Positions 32,085-41,104 of a stretch of 64,000 nucleotides of DNA are shown one piece after another. Both the position numbers and the translations under genes were made by a program. The first letter of the stretch is position 1, and the number at the start of each line of letters is the position of its first letter. The notes beneath the pieces are model-generated. The model saw only the letters and a list, made by a program, of their open reading frames with translations, had not been told where the DNA came from and ran no database searches. The DNA is from Pseudooceanicola sediminis (lineage in GTDB: Bacteria > Pseudomonadota > Alphaproteobacteria > Rhodobacterales > Rhodobacteraceae), in the NCBI RefSeq assembly GCF_003575965.1, contig NZ_QWJJ01000001.1, positions 62,001 to 126,000 of the forward strand. Reading direction: 5' to 3'.

Positions 32085-32380
32085 TCTTCCGCTGTCTTTT
32101 CTCCCCGTCGGACTGGCCGACTTGTAATTGCAAGGCAAGCTACGGTCTTTGATGGGTCCCGTCAATACGGAAAATATTCCATTTTACCCGTATGTTAGTG
32201 GGGTATTTTTCCCGTTTGCACTCTGGGGTTGTACGCGTTGGTGTAATGCATTCCAGGGCTGTGTCAATGGGGAGCGTTCAGGGTGAGAGGGCGCACGTCC
32301 CCGGCCTGCGCAGAGGTCGCGGTGACCGCGCGAAGAGGAGGTGCGAGGGCGGACGACCGGCGCGGATATTTGCAGTGCAG

Positions 32381-32544
32381 ACGGGGCCGCTGGCAGCCGC
32401 AAAGCCGCACGGGGCCGCTGCCACGCACAAAGCCGCACGGGGCCGCTGGCGCGCACAAAGCCGCGTCGATTGGGCCGCGTACATAAAAAAGCCGCGCCGA
32501 TTGGGCAACATATACGAAAAAAGCCGCGCCGATTGGGCGCGGCC
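32381..32544. repeat. 28-bp tandem array derived from a terminator hairpin
   Basis: Units start at 32401, 32429, 32457 (28 bp each), 32485 (32 bp) and 32517 (28 bp), with a partial unit from 32381. On the plus strand each begins with an A-run followed by AGCCGC, then a GGGCCG or GATTGGGC core. On the minus strand each unit ends in GCGGCTTT. The unit at 32517 is a complete intrinsic terminator. The others keep one arm and the T-run while the other arm decays. Confidence 0.85.
32517..32543 (-). terminator. strong intrinsic terminator inside the 28-bp array
   Basis: On the minus strand the stem GCCGCGCC/GGCGCGGC (32543-32536 and 32530-32523), with loop CAATC, is followed by TTTTTT (32522-32517). 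It is about 200 bp downstream of the GlxA-type regulator gene, or it ends a short RNA of its own. Confidence 0.88.
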
Positions 32545-32744
32545 AGTCTGACAGGGAGGAAGTTGTCCAGGCCCATGAGACATCGGCACTGAACATCCCC
32601 TGTATGGCACGAAAAGGTTAAGCAAGTCTTTGCACATACAACAACATTCGCGTGTGCAGGCTGGGCCTGCCCGGCGGCAGGACGGCGATCAGCAGGCGCG
32701 GCGCGAAACGGGCGCCACGCCTTGCAGGGGCGGATAGCGAGGTG

Positions 32745-33764
32745 TCAGATGGACAGGCGCCCGGCCTGGCTGCCGCGTTCGCGGTAGGGGGTGGTCTGGT
32801 ATTGCGCGCGGTAACATTTGGAAAAATGCGACGGGCTGGCAAAACCGCAGGACAGGGCGACGTTGATCACGCTCATATCCGTCTGCATCAGCAGGTTGCG
32901 GGCCTTTTGCAGGCGTAGCTCCATGTAGTAGCGCTTGGGCGAGCGGTTGAGGTAGCGGCGGAACAGACGTTCCAGCTGACGGGTCGACATCTGCACGTCG
33001 CGGGCCAGGATGGCGGGGCTGATCGGTTCTTCGATATTGGCCTCCATCATCTGGATGACCTGGCTGAGCTTTGGGTGGCGCACGCCGATGCGGGTGGGCA
33101 CGGACAGGCGCTGCGTGTCCTGATCGGTGCGGATCGAGGAATAGATAAGCTGATCCGCGACAGCATTGGCGAGCTCTTCTCCGTGATGATCGGCGATCAG
33201 TTTCAGCATCAGATCGATGGAGGAGGTGCCCCCGGCGGTGGTCAGACGGTTGCCATCGGCGACAAAGACGGACTTGGTCAGCAGGACCTCTTCGAATTCC
33301 TCGGCAAAGCTGTCGTGGTTTTCCCAGTGGATCGTGGCGCGTTTGCCATCCAGCAGACCGGCACGGGCCAGCACATGCGCGGCGGTGCACAGGCCCCCGA
33401 CGGCCAGGCCCTTGCGGGATTCGCGGCGCAGCCAGTTCAGAAGCTTTTTGGTGGTTTCCTCCTGCACGGCGATGCCGGCACAGACCAGGATGGTGTCATC
33501 GCGTGTCAGCTCGCCAAGGGCTGCGTCGATGGCAAAGGCGGTGCCGCCGGAACAGCTGACCATCTCGCCCGTCTCGCTTTGCAGTTCCCAGGTGTAGAGG
33601 GTGCGCCCGGACATGCGGTTGGCGATGCGCAGACATTCCAGCGCAGAGGCAAAGGAGAGCAGGGAGAAGTTGTTCAACAGGACAAAGACAAATCGGCGCG
33701 GTCGCGTCGTCGGGCCTTCCAGGGGGATTGTGATGTCGGGGACCGAGGAGATCGGCTCGGGCAT
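32745..33764 (-). CDS. GlxA-family AraC-type transcriptional regulator
   Basis: A 339-residue regulator. The N-terminal DJ-1/PfpI-like domain spans about residues 20-200, starting [19 protein letters not shown], with nucleophile-elbow-like [14 protein letters not shown] near residue 121. The C-terminal double helix-turn-helix AraC domain has [21 protein letters not shown] and [21 protein letters not shown]. Relatives such as GbdR and CdhR control glycine betaine or carnitine catabolism in other proteobacteria, but no target genes are adjacent, so the ligand is open. I chose the ATG at 33764 over the longer frame to 33863, which runs into the divergent promoter of the DAHP synthase gene. Confidence 0.88.
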   Translation of the reverse strand: MPEPISSVPDITIPLEGPTTRPRRFVFVLLNNFSLLSFASALECLRIANRMSGRTLYTWELQSETGEMVSCSGGTAFAIDAALGELTRDDTILVCAGIAVQEETTKKLLNWLRRESRKGLAVGGLCTAAHVLARAGLLDGKRATIHWENHDSFAEEFEEVLLTKSVFVADGNRLTTAGGTSSIDLMLKLIADHHGEELANAVADQLIYSSIRTDQDTQRLSVPTRIGVRHPKLSQVIQMMEANIEEPISPAILARDVQMSTRQLERLFRRYLNRSPKRYYMELRLQKARNLLMQTDMSVINVALSCGFASPSHFSKCYRAQYQTTPYRERGSQAGRLSI

Positions 33765-33934
33765 GGTTTGTCCTGCGCGTGAGAGGGGTGCAGCCCGGGG
33801 AATGCCCGGACCGGAATTGCGCGGCATCAATTCAGAGGCCGCAAGCGACGTCAATAGTCGCAAATATAATGTGGCCCTTTAACGCTAACTTGGCTATACG
33901 CTTGGCGCTCAATACATCGAACCCGGAGGAAAAG

Positions 33935-35302
33935 ATGGGTACCTGGCAAAAATCCGACTGGCGCAACAAGCCGCGGGTGCAGATGCCTGACTATCAGGAT
34001 CATGAAGCGCTGGCGACGACCGAAGCACAGCTTTCAAAGTATCCGCCCCTGGTGTTCGCCGGTGAGGCGCGCCGCCTGCGCGAAGCCCTGGGGGCCGCGG
34101 GGCGGGGCGAGGCGTTCCTGTTGCAGGGCGGCGATTGCGCCGAAAGTTTCCAGCAATTCAGCGCAGATGGCATTCGCGACACGTTCAAGGTGATGTTGCA
34201 GATGGCCATGGTGCTGACGTTCGGCGCCAAGGTGCCGGTCGTCAAGGTCGGCCGCATGGCGGGCCAGTTCGCCAAGCCGCGCAGCGCACCGACCGAAACG
34301 GTCGAGGGGGTGGAGCTGCCCAGCTACCGTGGCGATATCATCAACGATCTGGATTTCACGCCCGAGAGCCGCATCCCGAATCCGGGCAAGATGTTGCAGG
34401 CCTATACGCAGTCGGCCGCGACGCTGAACCTGTTGCGCGCGTTTTCGACCGGGGGCTATGCCGATGTGAACCAGGTCCATCGCTGGACCCTGGGTTTCAC
34501 CGCGTCCGACAAGGCCGAGCGGTTCCGCGACATGTCGAACCGGATCACCGACACGCTGGATTTCATCCGCGCCGCAGGTGTCAATTCCGACAATGCGCAT
34601 TCGCTTCACACGGTTGATTTCTATGTCAGCCACGAAGCCTTGCTTCTGGAATACGAAGAGGCCCTGTGCCGGATGGATTCGACATCCGGCAACTGGCTGG
34701 CCGGGTCGGGGCACATGATCTGGATCGGCGACCGCACCCGCCAGCCTGACGGCGCGCATGTCGAATTCTGCAAGGGCGTGCTGAACCCGATCGGGCTGAA
34801 ATGCGGCCCGTCGATGACGGCGGAGGATCTGAAGGTCCTGATGAAGACGCTGAACCCGAAGAACGAGATGGGCCGTCTGACGCTGATCAACCGCTTTGGG
34901 GCGGGCAAGGTGCAGGACCATCTGCCGCGCCTGATCGAAACGGTGCGCGCGGAGGGGGCCAACGTGGTCTGGGTCTGCGATCCGATGCACGGCAACACGA
35001 TCAAATCGTCGTCGGGCTACAAGACGCGCCCCTTCGATCTGGTGCTGCGCGAGGTGCAGGAGTTCTTTCGGGTGCATCGCGTCGAGGGCACGATCCCCGG
35101 CGGCGTGCATTTCGAGATGACGGGGCTGGACGTGACCGAATGCACCGGCGGTGTTCAGGCCGTGTCGGACGAGGATCTGTCGGATCGCTATCACACCGCC
35201 TGCGATCCGCGTTTGAACGCGTCGCAGTCGCTGGAGCTGGCGTTTTTGGTGGCGGAAGAGCTGACCGCGCTGCGCGAGGAGCGCCTGGCCGAAGCCGGCT
35301 GA
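33935..35302 (+). CDS. class II 3-deoxy-7-phosphoheptulonate (DAHP) synthase
   Basis: A 455-residue plant-type (type II) DAHP synthase, catalysing the first step of the shikimate pathway from PEP and erythrose 4-phosphate. Family motifs are [12 protein letters not shown] near residue 60, [14 protein letters not shown] near residue 102, [11 protein letters not shown] near residue 285, [10 protein letters not shown] near residue 347 and [18 protein letters not shown] near residue 388. These carry the metal-binding Cys, His, Glu and Asp. CGGAGG precedes the ATG at 33935. The last codons and stop are contained in a perfect 24-bp tandem duplication. A terminator follows 60 bp downstream. Confidence 0.95.
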   Translation: MGTWQKSDWRNKPRVQMPDYQDHEALATTEAQLSKYPPLVFAGEARRLREALGAAGRGEAFLLQGGDCAESFQQFSADGIRDTFKVMLQMAMVLTFGAKVPVVKVGRMAGQFAKPRSAPTETVEGVELPSYRGDIINDLDFTPESRIPNPGKMLQAYTQSAATLNLLRAFSTGGYADVNQVHRWTLGFTASDKAERFRDMSNRITDTLDFIRAAGVNSDNAHSLHTVDFYVSHEALLLEYEEALCRMDSTSGNWLAGSGHMIWIGDRTRQPDGAHVEFCKGVLNPIGLKCGPSMTAEDLKVLMKTLNPKNEMGRLTLINRFGAGKVQDHLPRLIETVRAEGANVVWVCDPMHGNTIKSSSGYKTRPFDLVLREVQEFFRVHRVEGTIPGGVHFEMTGLDVTECTGGVQAVSDEDLSDRYHTACDPRLNASQSLELAFLVAEELTALREERLAEAG

Positions 35303-35332
35303 GCCGCGCTGGCCGAAGCCGGCTGAGCCGCG
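35285..35332. repeat. perfect 24-bp tandem duplication spanning the DAHP synthase stop codon
   Basis: Bases 35285-35308 are repeated exactly at 35309-35332. The unit contains the codons for the C-terminal LAEAG, the TGA stop and six following bases. The second copy is therefore untranslated but preserves the same codons and stop in the same phase, because 24 is a multiple of three. Confidence 0.95.
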
Positions 35333-35360
35333 GAGCCAGCATCCCCCCTGGACAAATCGG

Positions 35361-35388
35361 AAGGGCCGCCAGAGATGGCGGCCTTTTT
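35361..35388 (+). terminator. intrinsic terminator of the DAHP synthase gene
   Basis: GGCCGCC (35364-35370) pairs with GGCGGCC (35377-35383) around a 6-base loop. TTTTT follows, and an AAGG flank can extend the stem. Confidence 0.9.
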
Positions 35389-35497
35389 CCGTTTTCGGGG
35401 GTCGGATCGGGGGATGGACGGGTTTCGCGCGGCTGGCAGGCGGGCTGGCGTTGCGCGCGGGGCCATCAGGCCAGGCGGGGTGCCGAGGGCGCGCCGG

Positions 35498-36235
35498 TCA
35501 GTCGTCGCCCGACGTGTCGACCACGCTGAGATAGGGGCGCGGACCGGGCCGCAGGCGGGAGGTGCCGGGGGTGACCTCGGGCCGCTTTTGGGGGATCGCG
35601 GGGAATGGGCGCTGGTTGCGGCGGCGTTCGCCGGTCTCGCTCTTTGTGCTGCTGTCAGGCGTACCGGGGCGGGTGCTGGGCATGAAATCACCCAGAAGCG
35701 GCGTCACGGTATGGCCGACGATATCGAAGCGGCGCGGGGCGCGGCCAATCTCGCCATGGGTTGCGAAACAGCCCAGCGCGCGGCTGATGTCCCCCAGGTC
35801 GCTTTTCATCGGCAACAGCACCAGCTTGGCGTCGATCGCGGGCTTGCCGATGGCCGACGGCGACATCAGGTCGAGCGTGGCGCGGGCCGGGCTGTCGAAC
35901 ACCTGCTCCAGCACTTCGGACATGTCGTTGCGACCCGTCGGGGTGACAAAGGCGCTGAGCGGCATGCCCCGCACCTCCATCCCCATGATGTCGGACAGAT
36001 GCGACCCGGCGACGCGCATCCGCGCGATGCCGGGTGCGACACGCTCCAGGATAAAGGCGAATTCAAGAGCGCGTTCGATGCCGCGCGGGTCGATATCCGA
36101 CCGCCGGGGCACGAGGCGACCGGCGCGGATCGCCTCCCAGTACCCCTCGACCTCGGTGATCGCGTTGAAGCGCGTGGCGCTCATGAAATTGCTCATGTTT
36201 ATGACGGAGTGTCCGTCACTGTTGTCCTGTCGCAT
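35498..36235 (-). CDS. PAS_5-family protein (putative cytoplasmic sensor)
   Basis: A 245-residue protein. The first 160 residues match the alphaproteobacterial PAS_5 pattern: FNAITEVEGYWEAIRAGRLVPRRSDIDPRGIE at about residues 20-55, then FAFILERVAPGIARMRVAGSHLSDIMGMEVRGMPL and a late LVLLPMKSDLGDISRALG. The C-terminal 80 residues are Arg/Pro-rich and probably disordered. No output domain or membrane segment is present. I chose the ATG at 36235, which has GGAGA upstream; the frame also allows 36268. The function of PAS_5 proteins is largely unknown, and relatives have been tied to motility or envelope control. It is divergent from yicC. Confidence 0.8.
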   Translation of the reverse strand: MRQDNSDGHSVINMSNFMSATRFNAITEVEGYWEAIRAGRLVPRRSDIDPRGIERALEFAFILERVAPGIARMRVAGSHLSDIMGMEVRGMPLSAFVTPTGRNDMSEVLEQVFDSPARATLDLMSPSAIGKPAIDAKLVLLPMKSDLGDISRALGCFATHGEIGRAPRRFDIVGHTVTPLLGDFMPSTRPGTPDSSTKSETGERRRNQRPFPAIPQKRPEVTPGTSRLRPGPRPYLSVVDTSGDD

Positions 36236-36463
36236 ATCGACGTCTCCGAATGGGTCATGTGCAGCCACTGTGACGGGGCCACGTCGGGCCCGTTCCCTTC
36301 AGGTTTGAACCTGTATGGTTAAAGCAATCTTCACAGAGGTTACGTAGAAATTAATATCGCACAATTCTTTGCATCTTTCCGCGAAATCATTGCATTTGGT
36401 TAACCGAGCACCGATCCTCGGCGTGACGGGCAGGCCCTGGCGGCAGAAATCGGGACGAGGTTC

Positions 36464-37351
36464 ATGGCACGATCAATGACGGCATTTTCGTCGCTCAAGG
36501 GCGGTGAGGCGGGGTATTCCTGGTCGTGGGAACTGCGATCGGTCAACGGCAAGGGGCTGGATCTGCGGCTGCGGCTGCCAGATTGGGTGCCGGGGCTGGA
36601 GGCCGCGCTGCGGGCACGTCTGGCCAGGGCGCTGGTCCGGGGCAACGTGACGCTGAACCTGCGCCTGACGCGCGAGGAATCGGGCGGGACGCTGCGGGTC
36701 GACGCAGGCCAGCTGGAGGCGGCCCTGGGCGCGCTGGAGGCGGTCGAGAACGCGGCGATGGCCCGGGGCATGACGTTGGCGCCGTCGCGGGCGGCGGATC
36801 TGCTGGCGGTGCGTGGCGTTCTGGAAACCAGCGGCGCACCCGAGGACCACGACGGCCTGCTGGCGGCGCTGATCGAGGATTTTACGCCGCTGCTGGCCGA
36901 TTTCGTGGCGATGCGCGACAGGGAAGGTGCCGCGATTTCGGCTGTGCTGGCGCAACAGGTGACGCAGATCGAGGCGCTGGTCGGGCGCGCCGCCGAGGTG
37001 GTCGAGGCACGACAGCCACGCATGGCCGAGGCGGTGCAGGCCGCCCTGGAGCGGGTTGCGGGCAGTGCCGGTCTGGACCCCCAGCGCATGGCGCAGGAAC
37101 TGGCGCTGATCGCCATCAAGGCAGACGTGACCGAGGAACTGGACCGCCTGCGCGCCCATGTCGGGGCGGCCCGTGACCTGCTGGGGCAGGAGGGCAGCAT
37201 CGGGCGCAAGCTGGATTTCCTGACCCAGGAGTTCAACCGCGAGGCCAATACCCTGTGTGCCAAGGCGCAGGACAGCGCCCTGACCGCCATCGGATTGGAG
37301 CTGAAGGCGGTGATCGACCAATTGCGCGAGCAGGTCCAGAACATCGAATAG
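36464..37351 (+). CDS. yicC: YicC family endoribonuclease-like protein
   Basis: A 295-residue YicC/YloC protein. It opens with the family signature [35 protein letters not shown] and closes with [29 protein letters not shown] and [17 protein letters not shown]. YicC has been described as an endoribonuclease affecting small-RNA and mRNA stability. The association with gmk just downstream (130 bp) is conserved across many bacteria. The intergenic region upstream has a palindrome AGGTTTGAACCT at 36301-36312 and an AT-rich stretch suited to a promoter. Confidence 0.92.
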   Translation: MARSMTAFSSLKGGEAGYSWSWELRSVNGKGLDLRLRLPDWVPGLEAALRARLARALVRGNVTLNLRLTREESGGTLRVDAGQLEAALGALEAVENAAMARGMTLAPSRAADLLAVRGVLETSGAPEDHDGLLAALIEDFTPLLADFVAMRDREGAAISAVLAQQVTQIEALVGRAAEVVEARQPRMAEAVQAALERVAGSAGLDPQRMAQELALIAIKADVTEELDRLRAHVGAARDLLGQEGSIGRKLDFLTQEFNREANTLCAKAQDSALTAIGLELKAVIDQLREQVQNIE

Positions 37352-37481
37352 CGCCGCGACCGTGCCCTGGACACGCCCTGCGCGGGGACGGCTTGGGGGG
37401 CGTTTTAGGGGGGCGGCCATTGCCCAGCGCGGCAAAAGCTGCAAAACCCTGCGGGGAAATGAACCAAGCGGAACCTGTGAC

Positions 37482-38123
37482 ATGAGCCAAAGGCGCGGCC
37501 TTCTGATCATCCTGTCCTCGCCTTCGGGTGCGGGCAAGTCGACCCTGTCGAAACGGCTGCTGGCCTGGGACAGGGACATCCGGTTTTCGGTGTCGGCCAC
37601 GACGCGCGCGCCGCGTGTCGGTGAAGAGCACGGACGGGAATACTATTTCCATAGCCACGAAGAGTTCGCGGACATGGTGGCACGCGACCAGATGCTGGAA
37701 CATGCCACGGTGTTCGGCAATTCCTACGGCAGTCCGCGCGGCCCGGTCGAGGCGGCGATCAATGCCGGGCGCGACCTGCTGTTCGACATCGACTGGCAGG
37801 GTGGGCAGCAGATCCGCAACTCGGCCCTGGGCAAGCATGTGCTGTCGATCTTCATCCTGCCCCCCAGCATGGCAGAGCTGGAACGGCGGCTGATCACCCG
37901 CGCGCAGGACGAACCCGACGTGATCGCGCAGCGGATGCAGAAAAGCCGTGACGAGATCAGCCATTGGCCGGAATATGACTATGTGCTGATCAACGATGAT
38001 CTGGAGGAGAGCGAAGACCGCCTGCGCACGATCATTTCCGCCGAGCGGATGCGCCTGTCACAACAACCCGGTGTCGTCGACCTGGTGCGGCGGCTGAATA
38101 CGGAATTCGAGGAAAGCCAATGA
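37482..38123 (+). CDS. gmk: guanylate kinase
   Basis: A 213-residue kinase phosphorylating GMP to GDP with ATP. The P-loop [15 protein letters not shown] lies at residues 12-26. The GMP-binding segment is [22 protein letters not shown] near residue 35. [26 protein letters not shown] and [14 protein letters not shown] follow in the family order. An open frame continues upstream to 37362, but the ATG at 37482 gives the normal N-terminus. Its stop overlaps the following carbonic-anhydrase-like gene by four bases (ATGA). Confidence 0.96.
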   Translation: MSQRRGLLIILSSPSGAGKSTLSKRLLAWDRDIRFSVSATTRAPRVGEEHGREYYFHSHEEFADMVARDQMLEHATVFGNSYGSPRGPVEAAINAGRDLLFDIDWQGGQQIRNSALGKHVLSIFILPPSMAELERRLITRAQDEPDVIAQRMQKSRDEISHWPEYDYVLINDDLEESEDRLRTIISAERMRLSQQPGVVDLVRRLNTEFEESQ

Positions 38124-38647
38124 CGCTGTATGCCCTGGACGGTCACGCCCCGCAGTTGCCCGAGGATGGCGACGTCTGGATCGCACCGGACGCCAACGTG
38201 ATCGGTCGGGTGGTGCTGGAGAGCGGCACATCGGTCTGGTTCGGCAGCACCCTGCGCGGCGACAACGAGGTGATCCATATCGGCGCGGGCAGCAATGTGC
38301 AGGAAAACACGGTGATGCACACGGATATCGGGTATCCGCTGACCATCGGGGTCAATTGCACCATTGGCCACAAGGCGATGCTGCACGGCTGCACCATTGG
38401 CGACAACAGCCTGATCGGCATGGGCGCGACGGTGCTGAACGGGGTGCGGATCGGCCGCAACTGCGTCATCGGGGCGGGGGCATTGGTGACCGAGGGCACC
38501 GAGATACCCGACAACGCCATGGTGCTGGGGGCGCCCGGTCGGGTGGTCAAATCGCTCGGGGCGGAGTGGGAACAGCGCTTGCAGGCCTCGGCGCTGCATT
38601 ACCAGCAGAACATGCGGCGGTTTCGCGACGGCCTGACCGCCCTCTGA
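38120..38647 (+). CDS. gamma-carbonic anhydrase family protein
   Basis: A 175-residue trimeric left-handed beta-helix protein made of hexapeptide repeats ([22 protein letters not shown] onward). The three zinc-ligand histidines of the gamma class appear as VMHTD near residue 74 and GHKAMLHGC near residues 91-96. The catalytic Arg/Asp region [11 protein letters not shown] near residue 47 is present. Such proteins may bind metal without marked carbonic anhydrase activity (YrdA/PaaY relatives). Translation is coupled to gmk through a 4-bp overlap. phoR starts 31 bp after its stop. Confidence 0.9.
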   Translation: MTLYALDGHAPQLPEDGDVWIAPDANVIGRVVLESGTSVWFGSTLRGDNEVIHIGAGSNVQENTVMHTDIGYPLTIGVNCTIGHKAMLHGCTIGDNSLIGMGATVLNGVRIGRNCVIGAGALVTEGTEIPDNAMVLGAPGRVVKSLGAEWEQRLQASALHYQQNMRRFRDGLTAL

Positions 38648-38678
38648 TCCCCCTTTCCAAGACAGGACAGCGCCCGCC

Positions 38679-39719
38679 ATGACGGATGCCTCTCTTACTG
38701 CGCTGCTGAGCGCGATCCCGCTGCCGGCGATGCTGGTGGGACGTGGCGAGCGGATCATCGCGGCCAATGCACGCACGGCGACGCTGTTCGGCCCCGGCAT
38801 CACGGGGCGGCATTTCATTACCGTCATTCGCCAGCCTGCGGTGCTGGACGCGGTGGAATCCTGCCTGCAGGACCGCCAGCCCCACCAGACGCGCTATCTT
38901 GCGACGCGGCGCGGACAGGAAACCAACTACGAGGTCAGCTGTTCCTACGTGGATTCGCCGCTGGGGCAGGGGGTGGTGGTGTGCTTTCAGGACATCACCA
39001 TGCTGGAGAAGGCCGAGGTCATGCGGCGCGATTTCGTCGCCAATGTCAGTCACGAGCTGCGCACGCCGCTGACCGCGCTGATCGGGTTCATCGAGACGCT
39101 GCTGGGGCCGGCAAAGGACGACGCGGCGGCGCGCGAGCGGTTCCTGGGGATCATGGCGAACGAGGCGGGCCGGATGGAACGGCTGGTCAAGGATCTGCTG
39201 TCGCTGAGCCAGGTCGAAGGCGAGGCGCGGATGCGCCCGACCGAGCGGGTCGACATGCACGCGCTGATGCAGTCGGTGCAGAACGCGCTGGCCCCGCTGG
39301 CGCGCGCCGCCGATGTCGATCTGGTCGTGACCGCCGAGCAGGAGGGCATTTTCGTGCAGGGCGATTCCGATCAGCTGCGCCAGGTGCTGAACAATCTTGT
39401 CGAAAACGCGATCAAGTATGGCGGCAGCGGCAAGCAGGTGACCATGTCGCTGTCGGCGCGCGCCGAGATGCCCGAATTGCGCGGCCCCGGCGTGGCCCTG
39501 ACGGTCAGCGATCAGGGACCGGGAATCGAGGATGTTCACCTGCCGCGGCTGACCGAGCGATTCTATCGGGTTGATTCTCATCGGTCGCGGGAAATGGGCG
39601 GAACAGGGCTGGGATTGGCGATCGTGAAGCATATCGTGAACCGGCATCGGGGGCGGATGCGGATTTCTTCGAAAATGGGGCAGGGGACATCCGTGCGGGT
39701 CGTCTTGCCCGTCAGCTGA
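38679..39719 (+). CDS. phoR: phosphate regulon sensor histidine kinase PhoR, without obvious membrane segment
   Basis: A 346-residue kinase. A PAS domain at residues 5-105 (AIPLPAMLVGRGERIIAANARTATLF) is followed by the HisKA domain with His125 in FVANVSHELRTPLTAL. HATPase_c has LNNLVENAIKYGG, SDQGPGIEDVHL and GTGLGLAIVKHIVNRH. Typical PhoR proteins have one or two N-terminal membrane helices and a charged linker; this one starts directly at the PAS domain, so it looks soluble. PhoR should still couple to PstSCAB/PhoU through its PAS domain. Identity rests on its position before pstS and on the shared operon with phoB. Confidence 0.9.
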   Translation: MTDASLTALLSAIPLPAMLVGRGERIIAANARTATLFGPGITGRHFITVIRQPAVLDAVESCLQDRQPHQTRYLATRRGQETNYEVSCSYVDSPLGQGVVVCFQDITMLEKAEVMRRDFVANVSHELRTPLTALIGFIETLLGPAKDDAAARERFLGIMANEAGRMERLVKDLLSLSQVEGEARMRPTERVDMHALMQSVQNALAPLARAADVDLVVTAEQEGIFVQGDSDQLRQVLNNLVENAIKYGGSGKQVTMSLSARAEMPELRGPGVALTVSDQGPGIEDVHLPRLTERFYRVDSHRSREMGGTGLGLAIVKHIVNRHRGRMRISSKMGQGTSVRVVLPVS

Positions 39720-39730
39720 CCCCGGCGTGA

Positions 39731-39759
39731 CTGTGACACAAGCGTTAACGCCTTGTTAC
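39731..39759 (+). promoter_or_regulatory. putative distal Pho box before pstS
   Basis: Three 7-base half-sites at 11-bp spacing: CTGTGAC (39731-39737), GCGTTAA (39742-39748) and TTGTTAC (39753-39759). The spacing fits PhoB tandem binding; the match to CTGTCAT is partial. Confidence 0.5.
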
Positions 39760-39845
39760 AAAGGGGCTTGTCGTGACGTCGCGGTCGGCCATGTGCGCGT
39801 GGCTGGCCGGGCATTCCCAAGTGCGAAAGCCGTTTAATTTCCACG

Positions 39846-39874
39846 CTGTCATGAAGATGTTACATCCGTGTCAC
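39846..39874 (+). promoter_or_regulatory. Pho box before pstS
   Basis: CTGTCAT (39846-39852), ATGTTAC (39857-39863) and GTGTCAC (39868-39874) form three half-sites with 4-base spacers, close to the PhoB consensus. The array lies about 80 bp before the pstS ATG, where it would replace the -35 region. Confidence 0.8.
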
Positions 39875-39954
39875 AAAAGCATCGCGACCAGCGCCTAGCA
39901 GGGGCGTCGAGGCTGCCGGGGATGGCGGCCAGACCAAGACAACAGGAGCTTTCC

Positions 39955-40995
39955 ATGTCCTTCATGAAACTGACCGCATCGGCACTTGCGCTCGCAGCCG
40001 TTTCCGCAACCGGCGCCATGGCGCGCGACCAGATTCAGATCGCAGGGTCGTCGACCGTGCTGCCCTATGCCTCGATCGTCGCCGAAGCCTTCGGCGAGAA
40101 CTTTGATTTCCCGACCCCCGTTGTTGAATCGGGCGGGTCGTCCTCAGGCCTGAAACGCTTTTGCGAAGGCGTCGGCGAAAACACCATCGACATCGCCAAC
40201 GCATCGCGCGCCATCAAGGACAAAGAGATCAAGGCCTGCGCCGACGCTGGCGTGACCGACATCATCCAGGTGCGCATCGGTTATGACGGCATCGTCTTCG
40301 CCAGCCAGCTGAATGGCCCGGAATTCACCGCGTTCGAGCCGTCCGACTGGTTCAAGGCGCTGGCCGCCGAGCTGCCTGTCGACGGCAAGATGGTTGCCAA
40401 CCCCAACATGACCTGGGCCGACGTGAACCCCGATCTGCCCGCCGAAGAGATCATGGCCTTCATTCCGGGCACCAAGCACGGCACCCGTGAAGTGTTCGAA
40501 GAAAAAGTCCTGATCCAGGGCTGCGAAGATTCCGGCGCGATGGAAGAGATGAAAGCCGCGGGCCTGGATGACGACGCCGCAGAAGACGCCTGCAAGGCCG
40601 TCCGCACCGACGGCAAATCGGTCGACATCGACGGCGACTACACCGAGACCCTGGCGCGCATCGACAGCAACCCGCACGGTCTGGGCGTCTTTGGCCTGGC
40701 GTTCTACGAAAACAACACCGACAAGCTGAAAGTGGCCACGATGTCGGGTATCGCACCTTCGACCGAGACCATCGCTTCGGGTGAATACCCCGTGTCGCGC
40801 CCGCTGTATTTCTACATCAAGAAAGCCCACATCGGCGTCATCCCCGGCCTGAAGGAATACGCTGAATTCTTCGTGTCCGACGACATCGCAGGCCCCGATG
40901 GCCCGCTGTCCGAATATGGCCTTGTGTCCGACCCCGAGCTGGCAGACACCCAGTCGATGGTTGCCGACGAAGAGACCATGGGCGCAAACATGTAA
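39955..40995 (+). CDS. pstS: phosphate ABC transporter substrate-binding protein PstS
   Basis: A 346-residue periplasmic phosphate-binding protein. The signal peptide FMKLTASALALAAVSATGAMA ends at about residue 23. The phosphate-binding loops are visible: IQIAGSSTVLPYA near residue 30, ESGGSSSGLKRFCEG near residue 60, DIANASRAIKD near residue 80 and GTKHGTREVF near residue 175. Two Cys pairs may form disulfides. AGGAGC precedes the ATG at 39955; the frame is open upstream but enters the Pho box. It is the first gene after the PhoB sites. An 11-bp stem-loop separates it from pstC and may keep its transcript more abundant. Confidence 0.95.
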   Translation: MSFMKLTASALALAAVSATGAMARDQIQIAGSSTVLPYASIVAEAFGENFDFPTPVVESGGSSSGLKRFCEGVGENTIDIANASRAIKDKEIKACADAGVTDIIQVRIGYDGIVFASQLNGPEFTAFEPSDWFKALAAELPVDGKMVANPNMTWADVNPDLPAEEIMAFIPGTKHGTREVFEEKVLIQGCEDSGAMEEMKAAGLDDDAAEDACKAVRTDGKSVDIDGDYTETLARIDSNPHGLGVFGLAFYENNTDKLKVATMSGIAPSTETIASGEYPVSRPLYFYIKKAHIGVIPGLKEYAEFFVSDDIAGPDGPLSEYGLVSDPELADTQSMVADEETMGANM

Positions 40996-41007
40996 GCCTG
41001 ACGACCC

Positions 41008-41036
41008 CGGGCGGCGCGTGATCCGCGCGCTGCCCG
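41008..41036. other. 11-bp stem-loop in the pstS-pstC junction
   Basis: CGGGCGGCGCG (41008-41018) pairs with CGCGCTGCCCG (41026-41036), with one G-T wobble and a 7-base loop. No T-tract follows. Its position suits 3' protection of pstS mRNA. Confidence 0.65.
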
Positions 41037-41104
41037 ACCCCGCACCACACCGGAACGATTTCGCTGTGGCAAGACCCTGACAAGACCATTCCAGAGAGTA
41101 CCAC

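Larger units (their letters stand above)
31785..32744. other. 960-bp gene-poor region with terminators and a tandem array
   Basis: I find no supportable protein gene here. The stretch holds a minus-strand terminator (32061-32084), an AT-rich segment around 32160-32215, the 28-bp terminator-derived array (32381-32544) and a possible small-RNA unit on the minus strand between about 32630 and 32517. Open frames over the array change phase with each unit. Confidence 0.6.

Noticed and set aside
32264-32596. Minus-strand ORFs across the 28-bp array
   Set aside because: The period is not a multiple of three, the frames differ in each unit and the region contains intrinsic terminators.
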